Assembly (NCBI GenBank): GCA_036265815.1
Contig: DATAOI010000090.1
Coordinates: 1-64,000, forward strand
Length of the DNA: 64,000 nt
Direction: 5' to 3'
From: Gemmatimonadales bacterium
GTDB lineage: Bacteria > Gemmatimonadota > Gemmatimonadetes > Gemmatimonadales > GWC2-71-9
The translations under genes were made by a program, and so were the position numbers. This document shows positions 27,426 through 35,276 of this stretch, piece by piece. The first letter of the stretch is position 1; each line of letters starts with the position of its first letter. The notes under the pieces are model-generated. The model saw only the letters and a list, made by a program, of their open reading frames with translations, had not been told where the DNA came from and did not search any database.

Positions 27426-28259
27426 GTGGGGCAGGTGACCGCCGTCGCATGGCCGGCCCAGTCGCGCCTCGCGGCCGACCTCGCCAGAGAGGCGGGACGT
27501 CCCGCCGACTGGCCGGGGCTCGGCCGGCGGATTCCCGGGCCGCTTCGGCTGATCGTGGTGCCGGATGCACGTCGTCTCGACTCCCTCACTTCCGGTCGCG
27601 CCCCGCATTGGGGCGCCGCCATCGCCCTGCCGGACACCCGCACCATTCTCCTCCGCGCCGATGGGGAAGACCTCTCCCGCACCCTGCGCCACGAGCTGGC
27701 CCACCTCGCCCTCCACGAGGCTGTTGCCGTCCGTGTGCCACTCTGGTTCGACGAGGGATACGCCGGGTGGGCGGCCGGCGAGTGGGACCGCTTCGGCTCG
27801 CTGGAGCTCAACCTCGCCGTTGTGCGGGGCGCCATTCCCGACCTCGGCTCGCTCGATGGCGCACTCCGCGGCTCGGCCTCGACCGCCGATGCCGCCTACG
27901 CGCTGGCGGTCTCCGCCGTGGCCGAGCTCGCCCGGCGGAACCCGAGCGGCACGCTTCAACCCTTATTGTCCCGGCTGGAAGCGGGAACCGATTTCGAGGC
28001 CGCGGTCCGCGCCACGACCGGACTTTCCCTGGGTCGGTTCGAGGAGCAGTGGCAGCGGACGACCCGCCAGCGCTACAGCGTCGGCACCTGGCTCATCGCG
28101 GGCGGCGGGTGGCTGGTATTGGCGCTGGTCATCCTGGGACTCCGCCAGGTGCGGCGACGGGCCGACCGGGTCCGCCGGGCGGCCCTCGACGTCGGCTGGG
28201 ATGTGGGGCCGGAAGATGCGCCAGGGCCTGAACTTGACCCGACCCAAGAACGGTGGTAG
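27426..28259 (+). CDS. peptidase MA-like zinc metalloprotease, C-terminally anchored
   Basis: At least 277 residues. The HELAH zinc motif is near residue 90, followed by the downstream glutamate in WFDEGYAGW. This matches the peptidase MA (gluzincin) family. A hydrophobic helix near residues 220-240 followed by basic residues should anchor the C terminus in the membrane with the protease outside. The first standard start is GTG 27426, but the frame is open from 27348 and encodes a signal-peptide-like stretch (VVLALLGAAALQ) with no ATG, GTG or TTG in frame. The real N terminus is uncertain. Confidence 0.75.
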   Translation: MGQVTAVAWPAQSRLAADLAREAGRPADWPGLGRRIPGPLRLIVVPDARRLDSLTSGRAPHWGAAIALPDTRTILLRADGEDLSRTLRHELAHLALHEAVAVRVPLWFDEGYAGWAAGEWDRFGSLELNLAVVRGAIPDLGSLDGALRGSASTADAAYALAVSAVAELARRNPSGTLQPLLSRLEAGTDFEAAVRATTGLSLGRFEEQWQRTTRQRYSVGTWLIAGGGWLVLALVILGLRQVRRRADRVRRAALDVGWDVGPEDAPGPELDPTQERW

Positions 28260-28270
28260 CCTCATCCCCT

Positions 28271-28507
28271 ATGTCCACTTCTCGCCCACCGGGTGTCTCG
28301 CCACCACGCACTCCCCGGGGTGCTGCCGCCGCATCCGCGCCCGTGCGACGGCACTTTCTGGCTCGACGGAACCTGCTGATCCTGGCCGCCGCGCTCGCGG
28401 TCCTGGTGCTGGGGTACGTCACCCTCTCCGCCGGGCACGCCAGCGTGGCGGCGGCAATCTTGGTGGTCGGGTACTGCGTCCTCTTTCCGCTGGGTATCGC
28501 GTTATAG
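28271..28507 (+). CDS. small two-helix membrane protein, DUF3098-like
   Basis: 78 residues: a Pro/Ala-rich N-terminal tail of about 30 residues, then two hydrophobic helices (NLLILAAALAVLVLGYVTL and AAAILVVGYCVLFPLGIAL). The pattern resembles the small DUF3098 proteins of Bacteroidota and Gemmatimonadota. The function is unknown. ATG 28271 is preferred over GTG 28253, which overlaps the peptidase stop. Confidence 0.65.
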   Translation: MSTSRPPGVSPPRTPRGAAAASAPVRRHFLARRNLLILAAALAVLVLGYVTLSAGHASVAAAILVVGYCVLFPLGIAL

Positions 28508-28527
28508 GAAAGTGCTGCTCGTCACGG

Positions 28528-28571
28528 CACGGAGCCTGCAAAGGGAGGTAACTCCTCTGGTCAGGTCCGTG
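28528..28571 (+). terminator. compound stem-loop between che run and tRNA-Val
   Basis: CACGGA (28528-28533) and CCTG (28535-28538) pair with CAGG (28562-28565) and TCCGTG (28566-28571), with an inner GGAG/CTCC hairpin. There is no T tract, so factor-independent termination is only possible; it may instead be an RNA processing structure ahead of the tRNA. Confidence 0.4.
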
Positions 28572-28580
28572 TGAGGCAAC

Positions 28581-28655
28581 GGGCGAATAGCTCAGCTGGT
28601 TCAGAGCGCCTGCCTTACACGCAGGATGTCGGGGGTTCGAATCCCTCTTCGCCCA
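28581..28655 (+). tRNA. tRNA-Val(UAC)
   Basis: Complete cloverleaf. Acceptor GGGCGAA pairs with TTCGCCC, D arm GCTC/GAGC, anticodon stem CCTGC/GCAGG with loop CTTACAC (anticodon TAC), T loop TTCGAAT. Discriminator A; CCA is not encoded. It lies 74 nt after the small membrane protein and 65 nt before the secreted TPR gene. Confidence 0.96.
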
Positions 28656-28720
28656 TTCGTTTTCTCGTCCAGCGCGGCCAATGCTGGCTCTGTGGGCTGA
28701 TCCTTCGCGGAGGACTTGGA

Positions 28721-30439
28721 ATGTACCTGTTCCGTCTCGTCGGTCTGGCCCTTCTGGGTGGGGCGATCGCATCGCCACTCGCCGCCCAGGGAATTCCGCG
28801 CAACGCTCGCACCTCCACCATCGCCAGCGCGGCACCGCGCTTCATGGTGGCCAATCCGTTCGCCTTCGCCCCGGCGGATTCGGGGCCCGCGGTCCAGATC
28901 GGCTCGGGCATGCGGGAGGAAATGAAGGATGTGGTGGGCAGGGACTTCCAGGTCATCGAGCAGACCCAGATGAACGACGCGCTCAAGCAGTATGGCTATC
29001 CGGTGGATGCCATTCTGACTCCGGCGCTCGCCACCACGCTGGCCAAGAACATCCAGGCGCGCTTCGTCGTGAACTCCACGATGGCCAAGGGCGACGGGGG
29101 CCGCTACGCGGTCACCGCCCGGCTGGTCGGCGTGAGCGACGATGCCGGCAATGTGGTGACCGTGACCCAAAACGCCGGGGAGTCGGCCCAGGCGTTCGGC
29201 AAGCGGCTGGCCGCGGCGCTTCAGCCTGCCGTCAAGTCGCTGCCCGACGCCAAGGCGTGCATCGATCAGCGCACCACCAAGCCCGACAAGGCGGCCGACG
29301 CGGCAGCCAAGGCGATCAAGGCGCTCCCCAACCATGGCCTCGCCGAATACTGCCTGGCGCTCCTGGCCATGGACAAGAAGGCGCCGAGGGCAGAGGTGGT
29401 GAAGCACCTCCAGGCCTCCACCAAGGGCGATCCGTTGAGCCTCCCGGTCTGGACGGCGCTCGCCTCTCAGTTTCAGGCGGCGAACGATACGGCCAACACG
29501 CTGGTGGCCTTCAAGGAGATGCTTCGGGTGGCGCCGACCAACCAGAAGCTGCGGCAGGAGCTGTTCAAGTACTTCCTCCAGTCCGGCCATCCGGAGACGG
29601 CGCTCGAGGTCGCGGACCAGGGCCTCAAGATCGACCCCTACAACGCCGATCTCTACGACCTCAAGAGCAACGCCTGCCTCTTCCTGAGCAACTTCAAGTG
29701 CGCGGTGGACGCCCTGGAAACGATGTACGCCACCGATTCGACCAAGGCGGACACTCTATTCTTCACCAAGATTTCCGCCGCGGCCGCGGAGGGCGAGAAG
29801 CCGGACACGGCGCGCCTGGTCAAGTGGGCCCAGCTCGGGGTCCGGAAGTATCCCGACAATCCGACCCTGCTGGGCTATCTCAACAAAGCGTATTCCCTGA
29901 CCGGGCAGACGGACAGCGTTATCTCCGTCACCAACCGGATCATGGCCAAGGACACCACGGCCATCGTGCCGGCGCTTTCCGCCGCCAAGTCGCTGATCGA
30001 CGCGAAGCGGCCGAAGGATGCGGTGCCGTTCCTCGATTACGCCATCAAGCACGGTGATCCACAGGCCAAGGAAAACGCGGCCGCCCTGCTGTACACCGGC
30101 GCCGCGCCGCTGTTGCAGCAGCCGCAGGACCTGCAGGGCGCGTCCCAGTTGCTGCAGATGGCTGTCTCGTCCGCCAATCCAAGCGGCAAGGTGTTTCCGG
30201 CAGCCAACTATCTGCTCGGCCTGGCGACCCTGTTCCAGGTTCCTCAGATCGACCCCCAGGCGGAGAAGCAGAAGTCGTGCGACCTGGTGCACCAGGAGGA
30301 CTCGCTGCTCACCATTTCGGACTCGGCCCTGACCCTCGGGCGCGCGGTCAACCCCGAAGCGGTCGACAAGAATCTCGGCATCATCAAGCAGTACAAGCCG
30401 CGGATCGCGTCGATGCGCAAAGCGTACAAGTGTGGCTAG
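28721..30439 (+). CDS. secreted TPR-containing protein
   Basis: 572 residues. Signal peptide at 1-22 (MYLFRLVGLALLGGAIASPLAAQ, Ala-x-Ala cleavage region). Residues 45-190 look like a periplasmic FlgO/CsgG-like alpha/beta region (FQVIEQTQMNDALKQYGY). The remainder is TPR-like helices with an unusually high Lys/Asp content. Start ATG 28721 has GGAGG 8 nt upstream, which rules out the longer frame starting before the tRNA. It stands alone between two tRNA genes. The function is not recognised. Confidence 0.78.
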   Translation: MYLFRLVGLALLGGAIASPLAAQGIPRNARTSTIASAAPRFMVANPFAFAPADSGPAVQIGSGMREEMKDVVGRDFQVIEQTQMNDALKQYGYPVDAILTPALATTLAKNIQARFVVNSTMAKGDGGRYAVTARLVGVSDDAGNVVTVTQNAGESAQAFGKRLAAALQPAVKSLPDAKACIDQRTTKPDKAADAAAKAIKALPNHGLAEYCLALLAMDKKAPRAEVVKHLQASTKGDPLSLPVWTALASQFQAANDTANTLVAFKEMLRVAPTNQKLRQELFKYFLQSGHPETALEVADQGLKIDPYNADLYDLKSNACLFLSNFKCAVDALETMYATDSTKADTLFFTKISAAAAEGEKPDTARLVKWAQLGVRKYPDNPTLLGYLNKAYSLTGQTDSVISVTNRIMAKDTTAIVPALSAAKSLIDAKRPKDAVPFLDYAIKHGDPQAKENAAALLYTGAAPLLQQPQDLQGASQLLQMAVSSANPSGKVFPAANYLLGLATLFQVPQIDPQAEKQKSCDLVHQEDSLLTISDSALTLGRAVNPEAVDKNLGIIKQYKPRIASMRKAYKCG

Positions 30440-30483
30440 CGGACGCGGGTGATTCGGCACTTCCTCCGCCCTCGCAGTCCGTC

Positions 30484-30489
30484 TATATT
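30484..30489 (+). promoter_or_regulatory. candidate -10 box for tRNA-Asp
   Basis: TATATT, 16 nt before the mature tRNA, in an otherwise GC-rich gap. I see no good -35 element, so support is weak. Confidence 0.3.
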
Positions 30490-30505
30490 CACCCGGCTGT
30501 CTGAG

Positions 30506-30580
30506 GGGGCTGTAGCTCAGCTTGGTTAGAGTGCCGCACTGTCACTGCGGAGGTCGCGGGTTCGAGCCCCGTCAGCCCCG
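30506..30580 (+). tRNA. tRNA-Asp(GUC)
   Basis: Acceptor GGGGCTG pairs with CAGCCCC, anticodon stem CCGCA/TGCGG with loop CTGTCAC (anticodon GTC), T loop TTCGAGC. Discriminator G, as expected for tRNA-Asp; no encoded CCA. Confidence 0.97.
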
Positions 30581-30602
30581 CTGGTTTCCCTGTCAGACAC
30601 GC

Positions 30603-30625
30603 CACCCCGTCCAGCGGACGGGGTG
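30603..30625 (+). terminator. strong hairpin terminator after tRNA-Asp
   Basis: A perfect 10-bp stem (CACCCCGTCC / GGACGGGGTG) with an AGC loop, followed by TTGCGTTTCC, a weak T-rich tail. It separates tRNA-Asp from rsmH, whose ATG is 26 nt further on. The dcw promoter would then have to lie between hairpin and rsmH or be read through. Confidence 0.65.
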
Positions 30626-30651
30626 TTGCGTTTCCTCCCCTCGACACCGAC

Positions 30652-31572
30652 ATGGCCGATCTGATCACTCCGGTACACCAGCCGGTGCTGCTCGCGCCGG
30701 TGCTCGCGGCGGCCGCGGGCGCGCGCCGCGTGGTGGACGCCACCCTGGGCGACGGCGGCCACGCCGAGGCGCTGCGCCGGGATGGCGTGGAGCTCCTGGG
30801 GATCGACCGTGACCCCGCCGCTCTCGCGGTGAGTCGGCGCCGCCTCGGCGAGCAGGGAATCCGGTACCTTGAGGCGACCTACAGTGACCCCGCCGCTCTC
30901 GCGGCGGTGGCGGCCTTCCGTCCCGACTTCGTGTTGCTCGACCTGGGGGTGTCCTCCAGGCAACTGGACGAGGCGGAGCGCGGCTTTACCTTCCGTCCGG
31001 GCGCGCCGCTGGACATGCGGATGGGCTCGGCCGGCCTGACGGCCGCGGACTTCCTCACCCGCTCCCCCGAATCGGAGCTGGAGCGGGTCTTCGCGGAGTA
31101 CGGCGATGAGCGTCAGAGCCGCCGGCTGGCCCGGGAGATCGTCCGGCGCCGGGCCCACCGTCCGTTTACCATCAGTGACGATCTGGTCAACGCGATTCGC
31201 GCGGCGCTCGGTGCTCGGTCCGGACCGGGTGAGTTCGCCCGGCTGTTCCAGGCCGTCCGGATCGCCGTCAACGACGAACTGACCGGATTGGAGCGGGCCC
31301 TCCCGGCGATGCGGGACGCGCTGGTGTCCGGGGGACGGCTGGCGGTGATCACCTATCACTCGGGCGAGGACCGGCTGGTGAAGCTGGCGTTCCGGGAGTG
31401 GGCCAGCGCCTGTATCTGCCCGCCCCGGCAACCCGTCTGTACCTGCCGAGGGCACCCGCTGGGGCGGGTCGACCCACGGAAGCCGATTCTCCCCGATCCG
31501 GCGGAGCTGGCGGCCAACCCCCGTGCCCGGAGCGCGAAGCTCCGGATCTTCCAGGTGGCTGATGCGGCTTAA
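30652..31572 (+). CDS. rsmH: 16S rRNA C1402 N4-methyltransferase
   Basis: 306 residues, MraW/RsmH family: HQPVLLAPVL, the SAM loop VDATLGDGGHAEAL, LLDLGVSSRQLD, and the C-terminal ITYHSGEDRLVK. It opens the dcw cluster as in most bacteria, but no mraZ precedes it. The last 11 nt overlap ftsL. Confidence 0.96.
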   Translation: MADLITPVHQPVLLAPVLAAAAGARRVVDATLGDGGHAEALRRDGVELLGIDRDPAALAVSRRRLGEQGIRYLEATYSDPAALAAVAAFRPDFVLLDLGVSSRQLDEAERGFTFRPGAPLDMRMGSAGLTAADFLTRSPESELERVFAEYGDERQSRRLAREIVRRRAHRPFTISDDLVNAIRAALGARSGPGEFARLFQAVRIAVNDELTGLERALPAMRDALVSGGRLAVITYHSGEDRLVKLAFREWASACICPPRQPVCTCRGHPLGRVDPRKPILPDPAELAANPRARSAKLRIFQVADAA

Positions 31573-31849
31573 GGGACGGCACTGGCTGATGCTCTGGCTG
31601 CTGATCTTCCTCTGCGCGCTGCTGGCCATCACCACCCGGCAGACGGCCGGCTTCCGCACCGCGCGGCAACTGAGGGAGCTGCGCGACCAGCGGCTGGCGC
31701 TCGAGGCTCAGCGGGGCGAGCTGGAGCGGCGCATTCGCCTGGGCGCCAGCCGGCAGGTGCTGATCCCCACCGCCCGCGGGCTCGGGCTGCACGAGCCGGC
31801 GGACTCGGAGTTCGTCCTCTTCGCCGTGCCCGCGTCGGACAAGCGCTGA
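31562..31849 (+). CDS. ftsL: FtsL-like division protein
   Basis: 95 residues: a short basic N terminus, one membrane helix at about 8-25 (LMLWLLIFLCALLAI), then a coiled-coil stretch (TARQLRELRDQRLALEAQRGELERRI). Sequence identity in this family is low; position between rsmH and ftsI and topology make the call. Start ATG 31562 is inside rsmH. Partner of FtsB and FtsQ in activating FtsWI. Confidence 0.82.
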   Translation: MRLKGRHWLMLWLLIFLCALLAITTRQTAGFRTARQLRELRDQRLALEAQRGELERRIRLGASRQVLIPTARGLGLHEPADSEFVLFAVPASDKR

Positions 31850-33819
31850 TGGCCAAGCCGACGGCACGGATCGCCGCCATCCAGTTCGGGTTCGCGCTCG
31901 GCATCGCGGCCGTGCTGGGCCGTGCGGCGCAGCTGCAGATCGTCGAGCGGGAGTACTGGAGCCTGGAAGCCAGCAGTCAGCGCACCGAGCGGGCGGTGCT
32001 CCCCGCGAGGCGGGGGGCACTCTATGACCGGAATGGGGTGCCGCTGGCGATCACCCAGGAGTTCTATCACATCGGCGTCGCGCCCAACGAGCTCACCGAC
32101 GTGCGCACTGTGTTCGTGCTGCTGGTGCGGGGTCTTGGGGTATCGGCGGCGGCACTCAATCGGGAGTTCCAGGCGCGGAAGCGGTGGATCTATCTCCACG
32201 GGCCGTTCAACGCGACGCAGGTGCAGGCGCTGCGTGGGGTCAAGGGCGTTCACCTCACGGGTGAGTACCAGCGGTTCTATCCTTCGCGCGACCTGGCCCG
32301 TCCGATCATCGGTAGCCTGGCGCCCGACCGCACCTTCGGTGGCGACGGCCTGGAGTTGTCGCTCGACTCCATCCTGACCGGACGGCCCGGGGCCGCGGTC
32401 CTGCTCAAGGACCGGGCGGGCAGGCGCTACGACTCGCCCGGCCGGCTGGTGCGTGATCCGGTGGCCGGCAACGACGTGATCCTCAGCCTGGACGCCGAGC
32501 TGCAGGAGATCGCCGAGCGGGGGCTGGACGACGCGCTCGACGCGATGCGCGCCCAGGGTGGTGATGTGGTCTTCCTGGACCCCACCAGCGGCGAGCTGCT
32601 GGCGCTCGCCTCCCGGGAAGGTGGCGGCGGCGGAACGCCGACCGCCTCCACGTTCACCAGCCCGTTCGAGCCCGGCTCGACGGCCAAGCTCTTTACCGCG
32701 GCGGCGCTGTTGACCCTCGGCCGGGTCGGCAGCAGCGACGTGGTCGCCGGCGAGAACGGCGCGTGGGAGATGCCGGTGACCTCGTCCGGCCGGACCCGCC
32801 GGATCACCGACGCCCACGCGACTCGCGGGACACTCACCCTGGCGCAGGCGATCCAGGTGTCCAGCAACATCGCGATGGCCAAGTTCTCCTCCCGGCTTCG
32901 GCCCGAAGAGCAGTTCGAGATGCTGCGCGACTTCGGCTTCGGGACCCCGACCGGCGGAGAGTTCCCCACCGAGTCGCGAGGCACGCTGGCCCGGCCGGAC
33001 CGGTGGCAGCCGATGTATACCCGCGCCAGCATGGCCATGGGCTACGAATTCAACGTCACCCCGGTGCAGCTCGCGGCCGCGTACGGGGCGATCGCCAACA
33101 ACGGGGTGCTGCTCGAACCGACGCTGGTGCGGGAGATTCGTGATCCCAGCGGAGCGGTCCTCTATCGTCATCGTCCCGAACCGGTGCGCCGGGTGATCAG
33201 CTCCGCGGTCGCGGCGCGTCTCCGGGAATTTCTCCGGGGCGCGGTCGGGGAAGGGGGCACCGGCAAGGAGGCCCAGCTGGTCAACTACTCCCTGGTCGGG
33301 AAGACCGGGACGGCCGTGCGATTCGAGAACGGCCGCTATGTGCAGGGCACCTATACCGCATCGTTCGCGGCGCTGTTTCCGGCCGAGCATCCGCAACTGG
33401 TGGTGATCGTCAAGATCGACAACCCGAAGGGGAGCTATTACGGCGGACTCACGGCGGCGCCGGTGACCCGCACCATGCTGGAGCAGGCGCTCGCCTCCCG
33501 CCGGGTGGCGATCGATCGCGGGCGGCTCGCCGCTCGTGACACCGCGCCGCCGGACTCGCCAAAGCCGTCGGCGACACCGATGGGGCTGCGCACGGTGATT
33601 CTCCCATGGCCCTACCGGCCCGATCCGCCGGACGCGACGGCCCGGCCGGTGCCGGACGTGGTAGGGCGTTCGGCCCGAGAAGCCGCGCTTGCGCTCCATC
33701 GGCGGGGGTTCCGGGTGAGCCTGCGGGGGTTCGGCCGGGTGAGTCGCACCCTCCCGGCAGCGGGCGAGAACGCACGACCCGGTGGTACCGTCACCGTGTG
33801 GGCCCAGGAGGCAGAATGA
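31849..33819 (+). CDS. ftsI: septal peptidoglycan transpeptidase with PASTA domain
   Basis: 656 residues. N-terminal membrane helix, class B PBP dimerization region, then the transpeptidase domain with S277-x2-K280, S338-S-N340 and K485-T-G487. A single C-terminal PASTA domain (about 590-653, VPDVVGRSAREAALALHRRG). It cross-links septal peptidoglycan with the FtsW product encoded downstream. PASTA on an FtsI-type PBP is familiar in Gram-positives and less usual in diderms. TGATG overlap with ftsL, ATGA with murE. Confidence 0.95.
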   Translation: MAKPTARIAAIQFGFALGIAAVLGRAAQLQIVEREYWSLEASSQRTERAVLPARRGALYDRNGVPLAITQEFYHIGVAPNELTDVRTVFVLLVRGLGVSAAALNREFQARKRWIYLHGPFNATQVQALRGVKGVHLTGEYQRFYPSRDLARPIIGSLAPDRTFGGDGLELSLDSILTGRPGAAVLLKDRAGRRYDSPGRLVRDPVAGNDVILSLDAELQEIAERGLDDALDAMRAQGGDVVFLDPTSGELLALASREGGGGGTPTASTFTSPFEPGSTAKLFTAAALLTLGRVGSSDVVAGENGAWEMPVTSSGRTRRITDAHATRGTLTLAQAIQVSSNIAMAKFSSRLRPEEQFEMLRDFGFGTPTGGEFPTESRGTLARPDRWQPMYTRASMAMGYEFNVTPVQLAAAYGAIANNGVLLEPTLVREIRDPSGAVLYRHRPEPVRRVISSAVAARLREFLRGAVGEGGTGKEAQLVNYSLVGKTGTAVRFENGRYVQGTYTASFAALFPAEHPQLVVIVKIDNPKGSYYGGLTAAPVTRTMLEQALASRRVAIDRGRLAARDTAPPDSPKPSATPMGLRTVILPWPYRPDPPDATARPVPDVVGRSAREAALALHRRGFRVSLRGFGRVSRTLPAAGENARPGGTVTVWAQEAE

Positions 33820-35276
33820 CGCTGAGCTGGCAGGCCTTGCTCGACGAGCTGCGGCGCGCCGACCTGCTGGTGAGCGCGCCCGCTGTCGGGCCGGCACCGA
33901 CCGGCGTGAGCATGGATAGCCGGACCGTGGAACCGGGCACGGTGTATGTCGCGGTGAGGGGCTCTCAGGCCGACGGTCATCGGTTCGTGCCCGACGCGGT
34001 GCGGCGGGGAGCCGCGGCGGCCGTGGTCGAGACCGCGCAGGGTTCCACGGTGCCAGAGGTGATCGTCCGCGACGGCCGGCGGGCGGCACTCGTGCTCGGT
34101 GCCGCGTGGTACGGGCATCCCGGCCGCCGGCTCACTCTGCTCGGGGTGACCGGCACCAACGGGAAGACGACGACGACGGGGCTTCTCCGCCACCTTTTCA
34201 ATGCCGAAGGCACCGCGGGCAGCATCGGCACGCTGGGCGCGTTCGATGGCGCGGGCGCACCGGTCGATTCCACCGCCGGTACCCTGACGACCCCCGGGCC
34301 GATCGACCTGCAGGCCACCCTGGCTGAGCTGGTGGAGCGGGGGACGAGCTCGGTCACGATGGAGGCCTCGTCCCACAGTCTCGACCAGGGACGGCTCGAT
34401 GGTCTGAGCTTCGCCGCTGGCGTGTTCACCAATCTCACGCGCGATCATCTCGATTACCACGGCACGATGGAGGCGTACCTCGCCGCGAAGCTCAAGCTGA
34501 GCGCGCTGCTGAGTCTGCATGGAGTAGAAGTGGTGAATCTGGACGACCTGGCCTGGGAGAAGATGCCGGTCCGCTCACCCCGGGTGACGTTCGGCCTCCA
34601 CCCGGCCGCCGACGTGCGGGCCACTGGCGTGGTGCTCGACGCCATGGGGAGCCGCTTCGCGCTGTGCGGCCGGTTCGGCTCCGCCGAAGCGTCGCTTCCG
34701 TTGCTGGGCGACTTCAATGTGGCCAACGCGCTTGCCGCCGTCGCCTGCGCGCTCGGCCTCGGCCAACCGCTGGCCCAGGTAGTGAGCCGCCTCGCCTCAT
34801 CTCCCCAGGTGCCGGGGCGGATGGAGCGCATCTCCGACCTGCCGTGCGTCGTCCTGCGGGACTACGCCCACACTCCGGACGCGCTGGAGCGCGCCCTCGC
34901 GACGCTGCGGCCACTCACCCGCGGGCGGTTGATCGTAGTCTTCGGCTGCGGCGGCGACCGCGACAAAGGCAAGCGTCCGCTCATGGGGCGGATCGCGGCG
35001 GAGGGCAGCGATGTGGCGGTGGCGACATCGGACAATCCCCGGACCGAGGACCCCGTGGCGATCATCGACGATATCGAGCAGGGCATGGGCGGCGTGCCGC
35101 ACCTCCGGATCACCGATCGGCTCGCGGCGATCCACGCGGCGCTGACCGAGGCACGCCCGGGCGACACCCTGCTCCTGGCCGGGAAGGGGCACGAAACCTA
35201 CCAAGTGCTCGGCACCGAGAAGGTCCCGTTCGACGAGAGGGAGATCGTGCGGCGCGCCGTGGGCGCCGCACGATGA
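33816..35276 (+). CDS. murE: UDP-MurNAc-tripeptide ligase, DAP-type
   Basis: 486 residues. ATP loop GVTGTNGKTTTT, central substrate domain, and the meso-diaminopimelate recognition motif DNPR at 406-409, so the peptidoglycan should be DAP-type. Start ATG 33816 (ATGA overlap with ftsI); a longer frame back to 33606 is shadow. Confidence 0.95.
   Translation: MTLSWQALLDELRRADLLVSAPAVGPAPTGVSMDSRTVEPGTVYVAVRGSQADGHRFVPDAVRRGAAAAVVETAQGSTVPEVIVRDGRRAALVLGAAWYGHPGRRLTLLGVTGTNGKTTTTGLLRHLFNAEGTAGSIGTLGAFDGAGAPVDSTAGTLTTPGPIDLQATLAELVERGTSSVTMEASSHSLDQGRLDGLSFAAGVFTNLTRDHLDYHGTMEAYLAAKLKLSALLSLHGVEVVNLDDLAWEKMPVRSPRVTFGLHPAADVRATGVVLDAMGSRFALCGRFGSAEASLPLLGDFNVANALAAVACALGLGQPLAQVVSRLASSPQVPGRMERISDLPCVVLRDYAHTPDALERALATLRPLTRGRLIVVFGCGGDRDKGKRPLMGRIAAEGSDVAVATSDNPRTEDPVAIIDDIEQGMGGVPHLRITDRLAAIHAALTEARPGDTLLLAGKGHETYQVLGTEKVPFDEREIVRRAVGAAR

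Noticed and set aside
28571-28720. Secreted TPR protein starting before or within tRNA-Val
   Set aside because: The frame passes through the tRNA; ATG 28721 has a proper ribosome-binding site and begins a signal peptide.
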